A stretch of 64,000 bases of DNA. It comes from JBBSOW01 sp038259365 (GTDB taxonomy: Bacteria; Actinomycetota; Actinomycetes; Propionibacteriales; Propionibacteriaceae). Each line of letters begins with the position of its first letter. Position 1 is the first letter of the stretch. The position numbers were made by a program, and so were the translations under genes. This document shows, one piece after another, positions 16,242-24,544 of the stretch. The DNA lies in NCBI GenBank assembly GCA_038259365.1, contig JBBSOW010000004.1, positions 13,094 to 77,093 on the forward strand, written 5' to 3'. The notes below the pieces were generated by a model. It had not been told where the DNA came from and searched no databases. It saw only the letters and a program-made list of their open reading frames with translations.

Positions 16242-16247
16242 TAATCT
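16242..16247 (+). promoter_or_regulatory. -10 element TAATCT, leaderless start of the MgtE-like gene
   Basis: TAATCT ends 7 nt before GTG 16255, so transcription should begin at the start codon. Confidence 0.55.
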
Positions 16248-16254
16248 CCCAAGC

Positions 16255-17532
16255 GTGAGCACCGCAACCTCGATCTTCATCTCCCGGATCCGCGGTCTGC
16301 CGGTCGTCGACAGCGCCGGAGACCAGGTGGGCAAGCTGCGCGACGTCGTCGTGCAGCTGCGCGTCGCCGGCCGGGCCCCGCGGGCTCGCGGCCTCGTGGT
16401 GGAGCTGTTCGCCCGCCGCCGCATCTTCATCCCCATGGTCCGGGTGCACCACATCGATTCGGCCCAGGTGGCCATCTCGGGCGTCGTCAACACCCGGCGG
16501 TTCTCCAGCCGGGACGCCGAAACGCTGGTCACCGAGGACCTGTTCGATCGTCAGGTCACCAAGCGCGGAGCCAGCACGCCGTCGGTGATCTACGACGTCT
16601 CGATGAAGCAGGTCCGCTCGCGGGACTGGGAGATCGACGAGGTGGCGCTCCGCGACGCGACGCGCGGTCGGTTCGGCCGCAAGCCGCACATCACGATCGT
16701 CGACTGGTTCGAGATCGCCGACTTCGCCCTGTTCAACGCCCAGAGCACCGAAAAGCTGCTCGCCGAGCTCGACGATATGAAGGCCCCCGATATCGCCCGC
16801 GAGCTGCACGACATGTCCCCCGAGCGGCGCAAAGAGGTGATCGAGGCCCTCGACGACGAGACGCTGGCCGACGCCATCGAGGAGCTGCCCGAGGACGAAC
16901 AGGTGGAGTTGATCTCCAGCCTCGACACCGAGCGCGCGGCCGACATTTTGGACGAGATGGATCCCGACGACGCCGCCGACCTCATCGCCGAGTTGTCCCC
17001 CGAGAAGGCCGAGGAGCTCCTCGGCGAGATGGAGCCCGACGACGCCAAGGGCATCCGCCGCCTGCTCACCTACGAGGAATCGACGGCGGGTGGCATCATG
17101 ACCCCCGAGCCGGTCATTCTGCCCCCCGACGCCACCGTGGCCGACGCGCTGGCCGTGGTGCGCAACATCGACATCACCCCGGCCTTGGCCAGCATGGTCT
17201 TCGTCTGCCGGCCCCCGCTGGACACCCCCACCGGGCGCCTCCTCGGCGGGGTGCACCTGCAGCGCCTGCTGCGCGAGCCACCCTCGACGCTCATCTCGGG
17301 CCTCATCGACAGCGAGGTGCAGCCGCTCCAGACCGAGGACAGGCTCGCCGTGGTGAGCCGCCGCTTCGCCACCTACGACATGGTGTGTGCCGCGGTGGTG
17401 GACAACGACAACCACCTCGTGGGGGCGATCACCGTCGACGACGTGCTCGATCACCTGTTGCCCGACGATTGGCGCGGCAACGAACTCGACGGCCGCGAGC
17501 CGGCCCCTGACCAGGAGGTGAACAGTGGCTAG
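16255..17532 (+). CDS. Soluble MgtE-like protein: PRC-barrel, MgtE N-domain and CBS pair
   Basis: 425 residues with no membrane helices. Residues about 10-100 look like a PRC-barrel; about 150-280 form the MgtE N-terminal superhelix, with repeats such as MSPERRKEVIEALDDETLAD and MDPDDAADLIAELSPEKAEE; about 285-410 form two CBS domains (STAGGIMTPEPVILPPDATV, GAITVDDVLDHL). In true MgtE channels these domains sense magnesium and close the pore; here the pore is missing. The gene pairs with the DUF1003 membrane protein, overlapping by 8 nt, an order I also recall from Mycobacterium tuberculosis (Rv1232c-Rv1231c). A sensor or regulator of cation transport is inferred. Confidence 0.87.
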   Translation: MSTATSIFISRIRGLPVVDSAGDQVGKLRDVVVQLRVAGRAPRARGLVVELFARRRIFIPMVRVHHIDSAQVAISGVVNTRRFSSRDAETLVTEDLFDRQVTKRGASTPSVIYDVSMKQVRSRDWEIDEVALRDATRGRFGRKPHITIVDWFEIADFALFNAQSTEKLLAELDDMKAPDIARELHDMSPERRKEVIEALDDETLADAIEELPEDEQVELISSLDTERAADILDEMDPDDAADLIAELSPEKAEELLGEMEPDDAKGIRRLLTYEESTAGGIMTPEPVILPPDATVADALAVVRNIDITPALASMVFVCRPPLDTPTGRLLGGVHLQRLLREPPSTLISGLIDSEVQPLQTEDRLAVVSRRFATYDMVCAAVVDNDNHLVGAITVDDVLDHLLPDDWRGNELDGREPAPDQEVNSG

Positions 17533-18067
17533 GAAACCCAAGCGCGCCAGCTCCGGTTCGGCGCGGCTGAACACGCCGGGCCGCCAACGTCGATCCCTCC
17601 GGGCACGGCTGGGCTTGGACGGGGACACGTTCGGCCAGTTCGCGGAAACCTTCGCCCGCTTCATGGGCACCGCGCGCTTCCTGGCCTACATGTCGATCTT
17701 CATCATCGCCTGGGTCCTGTGGAACGCCGTCGGGCCAGGCGGCCTACGCTTCGACAGCTACCCCTTCATCTTCCTCACGCTGATGCTGAGCCTGCAGGCC
17801 TCCTACGCCGCGCCGCTCATCCTCTTGGCGCAGAACCGATCCGAGGCCCGCGAGCGCATCAGCGTCGAGGACGACCGACGCCAGCAGGCGCAGAGCCGCG
17901 CCGACATGGACTTCTTGGCCCGCGAGATCGCCAGCCTGCGCATGTCGGTCGGCGAACTCGCCACCCGGGACTACATTCGGGCCGAGGTGCGAGCCGAGCT
18001 GCGCGAGCTACTCACCGATGCCGACGGCGAGGACGACAAGGCCGGCCGCGAGGCGTCGAACTACTAG
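17525..18067 (+). CDS. DUF1003 membrane protein
   Basis: 180 residues. Two membrane helices (FLAYMSIFIIAWVLWNAV and YPFIFLTLMLSLQASYAAPL) are followed by ILLAQNRSEARERISVEDDR, the conserved block of DUF1003, and an acidic tail ending in DGEDDKAGREASNY. Function unknown. GTG 17525 overlaps the end of the MgtE-like gene by 8 nt, so the two products are probably made together and may form a complex. Confidence 0.88.
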   Translation: MARKPKRASSGSARLNTPGRQRRSLRARLGLDGDTFGQFAETFARFMGTARFLAYMSIFIIAWVLWNAVGPGGLRFDSYPFIFLTLMLSLQASYAAPLILLAQNRSEARERISVEDDRRQQAQSRADMDFLAREIASLRMSVGELATRDYIRAEVRAELRELLTDADGEDDKAGREASNY

Positions 18068-18230
18068 CCGGATCGGCGCGCTCGATAACGTGCTGAGCCC
18101 GCTCGGGGCGGTGTCTCTGGCTCGGGTTGTGAACCGCGCGGGAGACACCGACCCGAGCGCGCTGGATCCGGCTGCGACTCGCCTGCTGGGATTGGGTCGG
18201 CTACGTCTTGGGCGGATAGGCCAAGGCAAC

Positions 18231-18236
18231 TAGGCT
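18231..18236 (+). promoter_or_regulatory. -10 element TAGGCT, leaderless start of mrp
   Basis: TAGGCT ends 7 nt before GTG 18244. Confidence 0.6.
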
Positions 18237-18243
18237 GGCTGTT

Positions 18244-19413
18244 GTGTCTGACGAAGCCGTATCCGAACATCCTCTCCTGCCCGCCGTGCGCGAGGCCCTA
18301 GCCACGGTGATCGACCCCGAGATCAAGCGGCCCGTCACCGAGCTCGGCATGGTCGACGAGGTCCGCATCGACGACGCGGGCGTTGCCCACGTGACGATCT
18401 TGTTGACGATCTCCGGGTGCCCGCTGAAGGACACCCTGCGCCGCGACGTCACGGCCGCGGCGGGGGGCGTCGAGGGCATCACCGGCGTCGAGGTCACCCT
18501 GGGCACGATGACCGACGAGCAGCGCGCGGAACTGAAGAAGTTCCTCACCGGCGGAGCCGCCGAGCGGGAGATCCCGTTCGCCAAGGCCTCCTCGCTCACG
18601 AAGGTGATCGCCGTGGCCTCGGGCAAGGGCGGGGTCGGCAAGTCCTCGGTCACGGTCAACCTGGCCGTGGCGCTGGCCCGGCAGGGGCGCAAAGTCGGCC
18701 TCCTCGACGCCGACATCTACGGCCATTCCATCCCTTCGATGCTGGGGGTCGCCGACGCCCGCCCCACCTCGGTGGAGGAGATGATCATGCCCGTGCCGGT
18801 GCTGGATCTGAAGGCCATCTCCATCGGCATGATGAAGCCCAAACGCGATCAGGTCGTCGCCTGGCGCGGACCCATCCTGGACCGCGCCATCCAGCAGATG
18901 CTGGCCGACGTGTACTGGGGAGACCTGGACTATCTGATCTTGGACCTGCCGCCCGGCACCGGCGATGTTGCCATCTCGTTGGGCCAAAAGCTGCCCAACG
19001 CCGAGGTCCTCGTCGTCACCACCCCGCAACAGGCCGCCGCCGAGGTCGCCGAGCGGGCCGGCACGATGGCCTCGATGATGAACCAGCGGGTGCTCGGCGT
19101 GATCGAGAACATGGCCTACCTGGAGACCACCTGCCCGCACTGCCACGAGGCGCATCGCGTCGAGGTCTTCGGCCACGGCGGCGGGGAATCGGTGGCTCGG
19201 GGGCTCACGAAGCGGCTCGGCTACGACGTCGAACTGCTCGGCCAGATTCCGCTTGATCCGCGGCTGCGCGCCGGCGGAGACGACGGGCTACCGGTGGTCT
19301 TGAGCGATCCCGACTCGGCCGCCGCCATCGCGCTGAACGATCTGGCCCGCCACATTTCCCGCCGAGGCCGCGGGCTGGCGGGCCTGCAGCTCGGGCTCAG
19401 CCCCACCGGGTAG
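18244..19413 (+). CDS. mrp: Mrp/ApbC-type iron-sulfur carrier P-loop ATPase
   Basis: Holds and transfers Fe-S clusters to apoproteins in the cytoplasm. 389 residues: an N-terminal DUF59/MIP18 domain (ITELG-like VTELGMVDEVRIDD; ISGCPLKDTLR), then a deviant Walker A SGKGGVGKSSVTVNLA near residue 125, DADIYGHSIPSML and DLPPGTGD. The CPHC motif in TTCPHCHEAHR supplies cluster-binding cysteines. GTG 18244 is supported by the -10 box spacing. The sulfur and Fe-S enzymes of the window may be clients. Confidence 0.92.
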   Translation: MSDEAVSEHPLLPAVREALATVIDPEIKRPVTELGMVDEVRIDDAGVAHVTILLTISGCPLKDTLRRDVTAAAGGVEGITGVEVTLGTMTDEQRAELKKFLTGGAAEREIPFAKASSLTKVIAVASGKGGVGKSSVTVNLAVALARQGRKVGLLDADIYGHSIPSMLGVADARPTSVEEMIMPVPVLDLKAISIGMMKPKRDQVVAWRGPILDRAIQQMLADVYWGDLDYLILDLPPGTGDVAISLGQKLPNAEVLVVTTPQQAAAEVAERAGTMASMMNQRVLGVIENMAYLETTCPHCHEAHRVEVFGHGGGESVARGLTKRLGYDVELLGQIPLDPRLRAGGDDGLPVVLSDPDSAAAIALNDLARHISRRGRGLAGLQLGLSPTG

Positions 19414-19427
19414 GGCTCGCAAGAGCC
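19414..19427. terminator. Small GNRA-loop hairpin between mrp and tatB
   Basis: GGCTC-GCAA-GAGCC, a 5-bp stem with a stable GCAA loop, in the 23-nt gap between the convergent mrp and tatB genes. It is weak and has no U run. Confidence 0.3.
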
Positions 19428-19436
19428 GCGGCGCGC

Positions 19437-19949
19437 TCAGGTGGCGTCGACGTCGAACGGCGTCCGGTGCTGCGCGGACTCGCGCTCTGACCCGTTCGGC
19501 TCACCCGGCGGCTCCGCCTCGGGCGCGACCTCAGTCTCGGGCTCCGGCTCGGCGGCGGGCTCGACGCCGTTCTCGTCTTCGCCGCGAGCCAGCTCGTTGA
19601 TGTTGGCGCCGAGATCGTCGAGCTCCTCGCGGATGCTCGAAAGGTCTTCGCCGGTGTCGTCGAACATCTTCTTGGTGTCGGCGATCTCTTCTTTCACGTC
19701 GGAGATGATCGGATCCACCTGATCCAGCAGGTGCCGCTTGATCGAGCCGCGCGGATCGCGGATGTCGAAGTCTTTGAACTCGGGGCCGAGTTCGCTGGAG
19801 ATCTGGTTCTGGGCGTTGTTGGCGATGTTGCGCACGTAGTTGATCACCCGGGCGGCCTTGCGGGCGAGTTCGGGCAGCTTCTCGGGCCCGAACAGGATGA
19901 CCGCAGCCACCAGCAAGACCATCACTTCGGGGATGCCTAGGCCACTCAT
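19437..19949 (-). CDS. tatB: Sec-independent protein translocase subunit TatB
   Basis: Receptor subunit of the twin-arginine translocase. 170 residues: a short N-terminal helix ending in the hallmark FGPEKLPELARKAA (MSGLGIPEVMVLLVAAVILF before it), an amphipathic helix, then a long acidic tail rich in Glu, Pro and Ala. It follows htrA by 8 nt on the same strand, at the end of the sigE operon, as in mycobacteria. tatA and tatC are not in the window. Confidence 0.92.
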   Translation of the reverse strand: MSGLGIPEVMVLLVAAVILFGPEKLPELARKAARVINYVRNIANNAQNQISSELGPEFKDFDIRDPRGSIKRHLLDQVDPIISDVKEEIADTKKMFDDTGEDLSSIREELDDLGANINELARGEDENGVEPAAEPEPETEVAPEAEPPGEPNGSERESAQHRTPFDVDAT

Positions 19950-19957
19950 AACTGTGC

Positions 19958-21274
19958 TTATCCGACCTTAGAATCTAAGACGACCTCGGCCTCGGCCTTA
20001 TCGTCGTCGCGAATGTAGCCGATCGTGATGGAATCCCCGGGCCGATTGACACGGATCCGTACGATGGCGTCCACCATCGTACGCACAGGCGTGCCTTCCA
20101 CCGAAGTGAGGACGTCACCCTTCTTCAAACCCGCCTTCTTGGCCGCGGAGGACTTGGTCAGCGACACGATCTCGGCCCCGGCGGGTCCCTCACTGGTGCG
20201 CACCGACGCGCCGATGGTGGGGTAGGTGGCCTCCCCGTCGGCGATCAGCAGCTGCGCGATCTCTTGTGCTTGGGTGATCGGGATGGCGAAGCCCACGCCG
20301 ATGCTGCCCGAGCTACCGCCCGATTCGGAGCGGCCGAGGCTGAGGATCGCCGAGTTGACGCCGATGACCCGCCCCTGATCGTCCACCAGCGGCCCGCCCG
20401 AGTTGCCGGGGTTGATCGGGGCGTCGGTCTGCACGGCGTTGATGAAAGCCGAAGCGTCGCCATCGTCGGCGTTCCCGCCGACCACGACGGAACGATCCTT
20501 GGCCGAGACGATCCCCTCGGTCACGGTTCCGCCCAGCCCCAGGGGGGAACCGACGGCGATCGCCGGCTGGCCGATCTCCACGTCCGCCGAGGTGGCGAAC
20601 TCCACAGGCACCAACGGCGCCTTCGCGCCCACCTCGAGGACGGCCAGATCGTAGCTGGGGCTCACCCCGACGACTCGCGCGCGGTGACGGCTGCCGTCGT
20701 CGAAGGTCAAGGTGATGGAGCGGGAGTTTCGGGCCCCGTCCACGACGTGGTTGTTGGTCATAACGTGACCCTTGTCGTCCATGACGAACCCGGAGCCGGT
20801 GCCCTGCCCGCGGCTGGTGCGCACCGAGATGGTGACAGCGCTGGGCAACACCTTGGCGGCCACGGCGACCACGTCCGAGGGCCCCGACGGGGCGGGCGGC
20901 GCCGCCGCCGGCGATGGGCTAGCGGAGACCGACGGCTCGGAAAGCCCCGGAATCGGGGGAAGCTCGCCCAACCGGTTTCCGAGCACCCCGCCACCGATGC
21001 CCGCGACGGCGGCCATGAGGACCACCAGCGTCGTGGCTCCCGCCCCCAACCGGGCGCGGCGGGTGCCTCGAGTGGCGACACCGGCCGGTCCCAGAGGCCG
21101 AGTGGTCTGAGCGGGCTGCGGTGGGCCCCACGGACCCTCGGGATGCGCGCCGGGAATGGGACTGAAGCGGGCGGGCGGGGCCGCAGCTCGCCGCTGGGCG
21201 TTCAGTAACGCCTCGTGGGCGGCATCGTTTTGCGAACCCCAGTAATCGCTCTCGGCGTCGTCCTGCTCGAGCAC
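19958..21274 (-). CDS. htrA: Membrane-anchored HtrA-like serine protease with PDZ domain
   Basis: Protein quality-control protease facing outside the membrane. 438 residues: a Pro-rich cytoplasmic N-terminus, one membrane helix (TTLVVLMAAVAGIGGGVLG), a Ser/Ala/Pro linker, a trypsin-like domain with His in TNNHVVDG, Asp in SYDLAVLEV and Ser in NPGNSGGPL, then a C-terminal PDZ domain (AAKKAGLKKGDVLTSVEGTP). GTG 21274 is chosen: it starts 4 nt after the anti-sigma stop, and the longer frame upstream is out of family. Fourth-last gene product of the sigE stress operon; likely made under envelope stress. Confidence 0.92.
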   Translation of the reverse strand: MLEQDDAESDYWGSQNDAAHEALLNAQRRAAAPPARFSPIPGAHPEGPWGPPQPAQTTRPLGPAGVATRGTRRARLGAGATTLVVLMAAVAGIGGGVLGNRLGELPPIPGLSEPSVSASPSPAAAPPAPSGPSDVVAVAAKVLPSAVTISVRTSRGQGTGSGFVMDDKGHVMTNNHVVDGARNSRSITLTFDDGSRHRARVVGVSPSYDLAVLEVGAKAPLVPVEFATSADVEIGQPAIAVGSPLGLGGTVTEGIVSAKDRSVVVGGNADDGDASAFINAVQTDAPINPGNSGGPLVDDQGRVIGVNSAILSLGRSESGGSSGSIGVGFAIPITQAQEIAQLLIADGEATYPTIGASVRTSEGPAGAEIVSLTKSSAAKKAGLKKGDVLTSVEGTPVRTMVDAIVRIRVNRPGDSITIGYIRDDDKAEAEVVLDSKVG

Positions 21275-21278
21275 GCCG

Positions 21279-22784
21279 CTAACCCCGCATCCCGAAGATG
21301 GCCCGCCAGCCGGAGAGGACGCGCTCGGTCCTCGAGCGCAGTAGGGGCGGGTCGTGGGGCAGCGCCGCCACCGCTGCACTCAGGTACTCCTCGCCCCCCG
21401 AGGCGGTCACGGTGAACACCTTCTTGCCGCTTTGCCAGGTGGCCTCCGCGGGATTGTGCTCGTTGCGGTAGGCCCGCAGCGCGGGATCCCAGGCGAGGCC
21501 GGGCGTCGAGGCGGCCAGCGCCCCGTTCTGCTCGCTGAGGACGATCGCGTGGATCCCGTCGGCGTAGCTCGTGTAGACCACGGAGTCCCCCGATCCCAGC
21601 GGGCCGGTGTGGGTCATCTGGCTCAACGGCAATCCTGCCAGCTCACCGGCACAGGAGCAGCCACGCTCGGCCAGCGCGGGTACGGCCGCCGAAGACACCT
21701 CGCTCGTGCGGCTGGTCGCGTCGATCACGGGGCCGAGGTGGGCGAGGAACGCGGTTTTGGTGCGGTGCATTCGCAACACCCCGGCCGAGGCGGTGAGCCG
21801 GCCGTCGGAATCGTAGGTGGCATGCCACAAGAGCATCGACGTTTGCGGGTCCACCCACCATCGGGCGGCGACCGCTCCGTCCTCGCTGGCTTCGATGAGA
21901 TCGGCGGATACGCCGGCGATCACGCTCGCCGAGGCGTAGCCACGCAGGCGGTAGTGAGCCGTCAGCAGCGACATCGGCAATCGGTCCGCGGTATCGGACA
22001 GGTGGCCCTGTTGGGCCAAGGCGCCGTTGGCGTCGTAGAGGGACACCTCGCTGCCCTGGCCGGGTGAGGAGTCGATCCGCGCGGCGCCTCGATAGATGCG
22101 CTCGCCCACGCGCCACCAGGCTTGATGCAGCCCAGACGTGCTAACCGCGGTTTGGCCTCGGCCAGCTGTGGTGGCGAGATGGGTCAACTCGCTGTCGGTG
22201 AGGGCCTTGGCGGTGTTGATGCTGGGAGCCTGTCCCGGGGCGTCGGTACGGAATCTCTCGAGCTCGCCGGCGCTGAGCAGCGACAGCGCGGGATCGGCCC
22301 CCATGGGCCGCCGCTCCAGGCTCTCGGTCAGCATGGCCCGGGACTTGGCGCCTGGGGTGATGGCCGCCTCTTCGACGTCTGGGGCGGCCGCCCAGCCCGC
22401 GCCCACGAACACGACCAGCATCGCGCACACCATCGAGGCCGCCAGCGCGCGACGACGATTGCGGCGCGCCCTGCTGGGCAGAGCGGTCGTCGTGGCTCGA
22501 GGATCGCGGGAGTTGTCGAAGGGGCGCGTCCACAGGGGTTGATCGGCTCCCTCGCCGGCGATGTTGACCAGCCGGGCGGACAGGTCCGCGCTGGGTCTGG
22601 CGGGCACCTGCGTCCCGGCGAGACTCCGGTTCAGCAGGTCCCGCGCCTTTCGCAGATCGGCCAACTCGTCGCGGCAGAGGTAGCAGTCCAGGAGGTGGCT
22701 TTGGACGTTCTCACGGTCCACGGCGCTGAGCCCCAGATCGAGCAGGGCGGTCAGATCGGCGCTGGGCGGACAACGCCCGTTCAT
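21279..22784 (-). CDS. rseA: Membrane anti-sigma factor with zinc-finger N-terminus and RseB-like outer domain
   Basis: Holds SigE inactive until envelope stress. 501 residues. The N-terminal ZAS zinc finger shows H-x3-C-x2-C in QSHLLDCYLC. One membrane helix follows (ASMVCAMLVVFVGAGWAAA, about residues 118-136). The long outer part resembles MucB/RseB: HYRLRGYASASVIAGVSADL, then RWWVDPQTSMLLWHATYDSD. That domain is normally a separate protein in proteobacteria, and mycobacterial RseA is much shorter. ATG 22784 overlaps the sigE stop (ATGA). The outer domain may sense lipids or unfolded proteins; this is inferred. Confidence 0.83.
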   Translation of the reverse strand: MNGRCPPSADLTALLDLGLSAVDRENVQSHLLDCYLCRDELADLRKARDLLNRSLAGTQVPARPSADLSARLVNIAGEGADQPLWTRPFDNSRDPRATTTALPSRARRNRRRALAASMVCAMLVVFVGAGWAAAPDVEEAAITPGAKSRAMLTESLERRPMGADPALSLLSAGELERFRTDAPGQAPSINTAKALTDSELTHLATTAGRGQTAVSTSGLHQAWWRVGERIYRGAARIDSSPGQGSEVSLYDANGALAQQGHLSDTADRLPMSLLTAHYRLRGYASASVIAGVSADLIEASEDGAVAARWWVDPQTSMLLWHATYDSDGRLTASAGVLRMHRTKTAFLAHLGPVIDATSRTSEVSSAAVPALAERGCSCAGELAGLPLSQMTHTGPLGSGDSVVYTSYADGIHAIVLSEQNGALAASTPGLAWDPALRAYRNEHNPAEATWQSGKKVFTVTASGGEEYLSAAVAALPHDPPLLRSRTERVLSGWRAIFGMRG

Positions 22785-23464
22785 GGGGCGTCGGGTCCTG
22801 ATTCCACGCTGACCCCGAGGTAGCGCTCGCGCTCGGCTCCGGGTTGGCGATGGGCTAGGGACTCCCGCAACTGGGCGCGCCCGCGGTGGATCCGGCTGCG
22901 GACGGTGCCGAGCTTGACGTCGAGGACCGCCGCCACTTCCTCATAGCTCAACCCCTCGATGTCGCACAGCACGACGGCGGCCCGAAAGTCGGGCGACAGC
23001 TGCGCCAGCGCCGCCGCCACATCGTGATCGAGGCCGTGATCGTCGAGGGCCTGGGCGGGATGGGGTTCGGAGCCGACAAGGCGTTCGGTGCCAGCCTCGG
23101 TCAGCCCGTCGAAGCGGATCCGCTGCCGCCGGCGGGCGCCGTCGAGGAAGAGATTGGTCGTGATCCGGTGCAGCCACCCCTCGAAGGTGCCGGGCTGGAA
23201 GCGGTGCAGGCTCTTGAAGACTCGGACGAACGCGTCCTGGGTGAGGTCCTCGGCGTCGTGCTGATTGCCCGTGAGCCGGTAGGCCAGCCGATACACCCGC
23301 CCGCTGTGCTCGGCCACGACCTGCTCCCAGGTGGGCGGCCGCCAGGGCGTCGCTGGGTCATCGAGGGCGGGGGTGTCATCGGCGGCGGGGGTGTCATCGA
23401 GCAAGGGCTCGCCGCTGGGCAACGTCGACCGGCGTAGCTGGCCCGGTATAGACCGTGCGACCAT
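22781..23464 (-). CDS. sigE: ECF RNA polymerase sigma factor, SigE-like
   Basis: Directs RNA polymerase to envelope-stress genes. 227 residues. Region 2 spans about 60-125 (GRVYRLAYRLTGNQHDAEDL, TQDAFVRVFKSLHRF, TFEGWLHRITTNLFLDGARR) and region 4 about 155-205 (LSPDFRAAVVLCDIEGLSYE, VLDVKLGTVRSRIHRGRAQL). The N-terminal extension contains three DDTPA-like repeats. ATG 23464 follows a strong GGAGGGGAGG ribosome site. Followed by an overlapping anti-sigma gene, then htrA and tatB, as in mycobacterial sigE loci. An ECF-type promoter upstream suggests self-activation. Confidence 0.93.
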   Translation of the reverse strand: MVARSIPGQLRRSTLPSGEPLLDDTPAADDTPALDDPATPWRPPTWEQVVAEHSGRVYRLAYRLTGNQHDAEDLTQDAFVRVFKSLHRFQPGTFEGWLHRITTNLFLDGARRRQRIRFDGLTEAGTERLVGSEPHPAQALDDHGLDHDVAAALAQLSPDFRAAVVLCDIEGLSYEEVAAVLDVKLGTVRSRIHRGRAQLRESLAHRQPGAERERYLGVSVESGPDAP

Positions 23465-23528
23465 GTTCCCTCCCCTCCTCGTTGCCCCCAGTGTGCCAAA
23501 CAATGCTGTGCGCAGGCTGTGCTTCCTC

Positions 23529-23554
23529 AACGCCCGCCGGGCTCGGCTTGTTCC
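23529..23554 (-). promoter_or_regulatory. Candidate ECF (SigE-type) promoter of sigE
   Basis: On the minus strand GGAAC (23554-23550) is followed 18 nt later by GTT (23531-23529), within CGTTGA. GGAAC and CGTT are the usual elements of actinobacterial SigE promoters, so the operon may be autoregulated. About 65 nt of leader would precede the ATG. Confidence 0.45.
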
Positions 23555-23574
23555 TGCCCGGTGGAGTCGGCTGG

Positions 23575-24486
23575 CTAACCGGCCTCGATGCGGCGATCCA
23601 GCCCGGCCCCACGCAGGGCCTTGAGGAGGTGGTCGCGTTGATCGGCACTGGCCTCGATCATCGGCGCCCGAAGACCGCCCGCGTCGAGGCCCAGGGCGCC
23701 CAGCCCCGCCTTCACCATGGTGCAGCCCTGCGTGACAAACACCCCCGTGAACACCGGAGCGAGGCGTCGGTGCAGATCCAGGGCGGCCGCGGCGTCGCCC
23801 GCGAGGAAGGTCTGGATCATCTGCTTGGCCAGCGCACCGGTGAAGTGAGTGGAGGTGCCCACCAGCCCGCTGCCCCCCACGGCCAACAGCGGCAGCGTCA
23901 TCGCATCGTCGCCGCAGTAGTAGGCCAGGTCGGTGCTCGCCAATATCTCGCTGGCCTGGGCGAGGTCGAGCTTGGCGTCCTTCACGGCGAGGATTCGTGG
24001 ATGGGCGGCCAGGGCCCGCAGGGTCTGCCGCTCGATCGGCACACCGGAGCGGTGCGGGATGTCGTAGAGCATGATCGGCAACGCGGTGGCCTCGGCGACG
24101 CTGAGAAAATGCCGCTCCAGCCCCTGCTGGGACGGCCGGGAATAGTATGGGGTCACCACGAGCAAGCCGTCGACGCCCGCGTCCGCCGCGCTGCGGGCCA
24201 GGGTCACCGTGTGTTCGGTGCTGAAGGTCCCGACTCCGGCGATCACCTGGGCTCGATCCCCGACGGCATTGACGACGGCGCGCAAGATCTCCGACTTCTC
24301 GGTGTCGGTCGTGGTGGGGGCTTCGCCGGTGGTTCCGTTCAACACCACGGCGTCACACCCCTGCTGATCCACCAGGTAGGCCGCCAATCGCGCGGTCTTG
24401 GCGAGATCGACCCGAAGGTGCGCATCGAAAGGGGTCACCATGGCTGTCAGGAGGCGACCGAACGGAGCGGGGGTGGCGGCAGACAT
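23575..24486 (-). CDS. dapA: 4-hydroxy-tetrahydrodipicolinate synthase
   Basis: Condenses pyruvate with aspartate semialdehyde, the first committed step to lysine and diaminopimelate. 303 residues, a TIM barrel. GTTGEAPTTT (51-60), YYSRPSQQGL (about 114), the Tyr in YDIPHRSG (about 141) and the Schiff-base Lys169 in ILAVKDAK are visible. A TAGACT -10 box ends 7 nt before ATG 24486, so the mRNA is probably leaderless. The sigE promoter lies at its 3' end. Other dap genes are at 30-38 kb. Confidence 0.93.
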   Translation of the reverse strand: MSAATPAPFGRLLTAMVTPFDAHLRVDLAKTARLAAYLVDQQGCDAVVLNGTTGEAPTTTDTEKSEILRAVVNAVGDRAQVIAGVGTFSTEHTVTLARSAADAGVDGLLVVTPYYSRPSQQGLERHFLSVAEATALPIMLYDIPHRSGVPIERQTLRALAAHPRILAVKDAKLDLAQASEILASTDLAYYCGDDAMTLPLLAVGGSGLVGTSTHFTGALAKQMIQTFLAGDAAAALDLHRRLAPVFTGVFVTQGCTMVKAGLGALGLDAGGLRAPMIEASADQRDHLLKALRGAGLDRRIEAG

Positions 24487-24493
24487 GCCGAAG

Positions 24494-24499
24494 AGTCTA
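24494..24499 (-). promoter_or_regulatory. -10 element TAGACT, leaderless start of dapA
   Basis: TAGACT on the minus strand ends 7 nt before ATG 24486. Confidence 0.6.
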
Positions 24500-24532
24500 A
24501 ACCACTCTCTGTCCGCACCGGCCGAGCTGGGC

Positions 24533-24538
24533 TAGGCT
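24533..24538 (+). promoter_or_regulatory. -10 element TAGGCT, leaderless start of the O-methyltransferase
   Basis: TAGGCT ends 6 nt before GTG 24545; divergent from the dapA -10, 33 nt away. Confidence 0.6.
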
Positions 24539-24544
24539 GGCCCG

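Noticed and set aside
22781..23464. The three DDTPA-like repeats at the SigE N-terminus as a regulatory element
   Set aside because: They lie in a low-complexity acidic extension before region 2, which often varies in ECF sigma factors; no specific meaning can be assigned.
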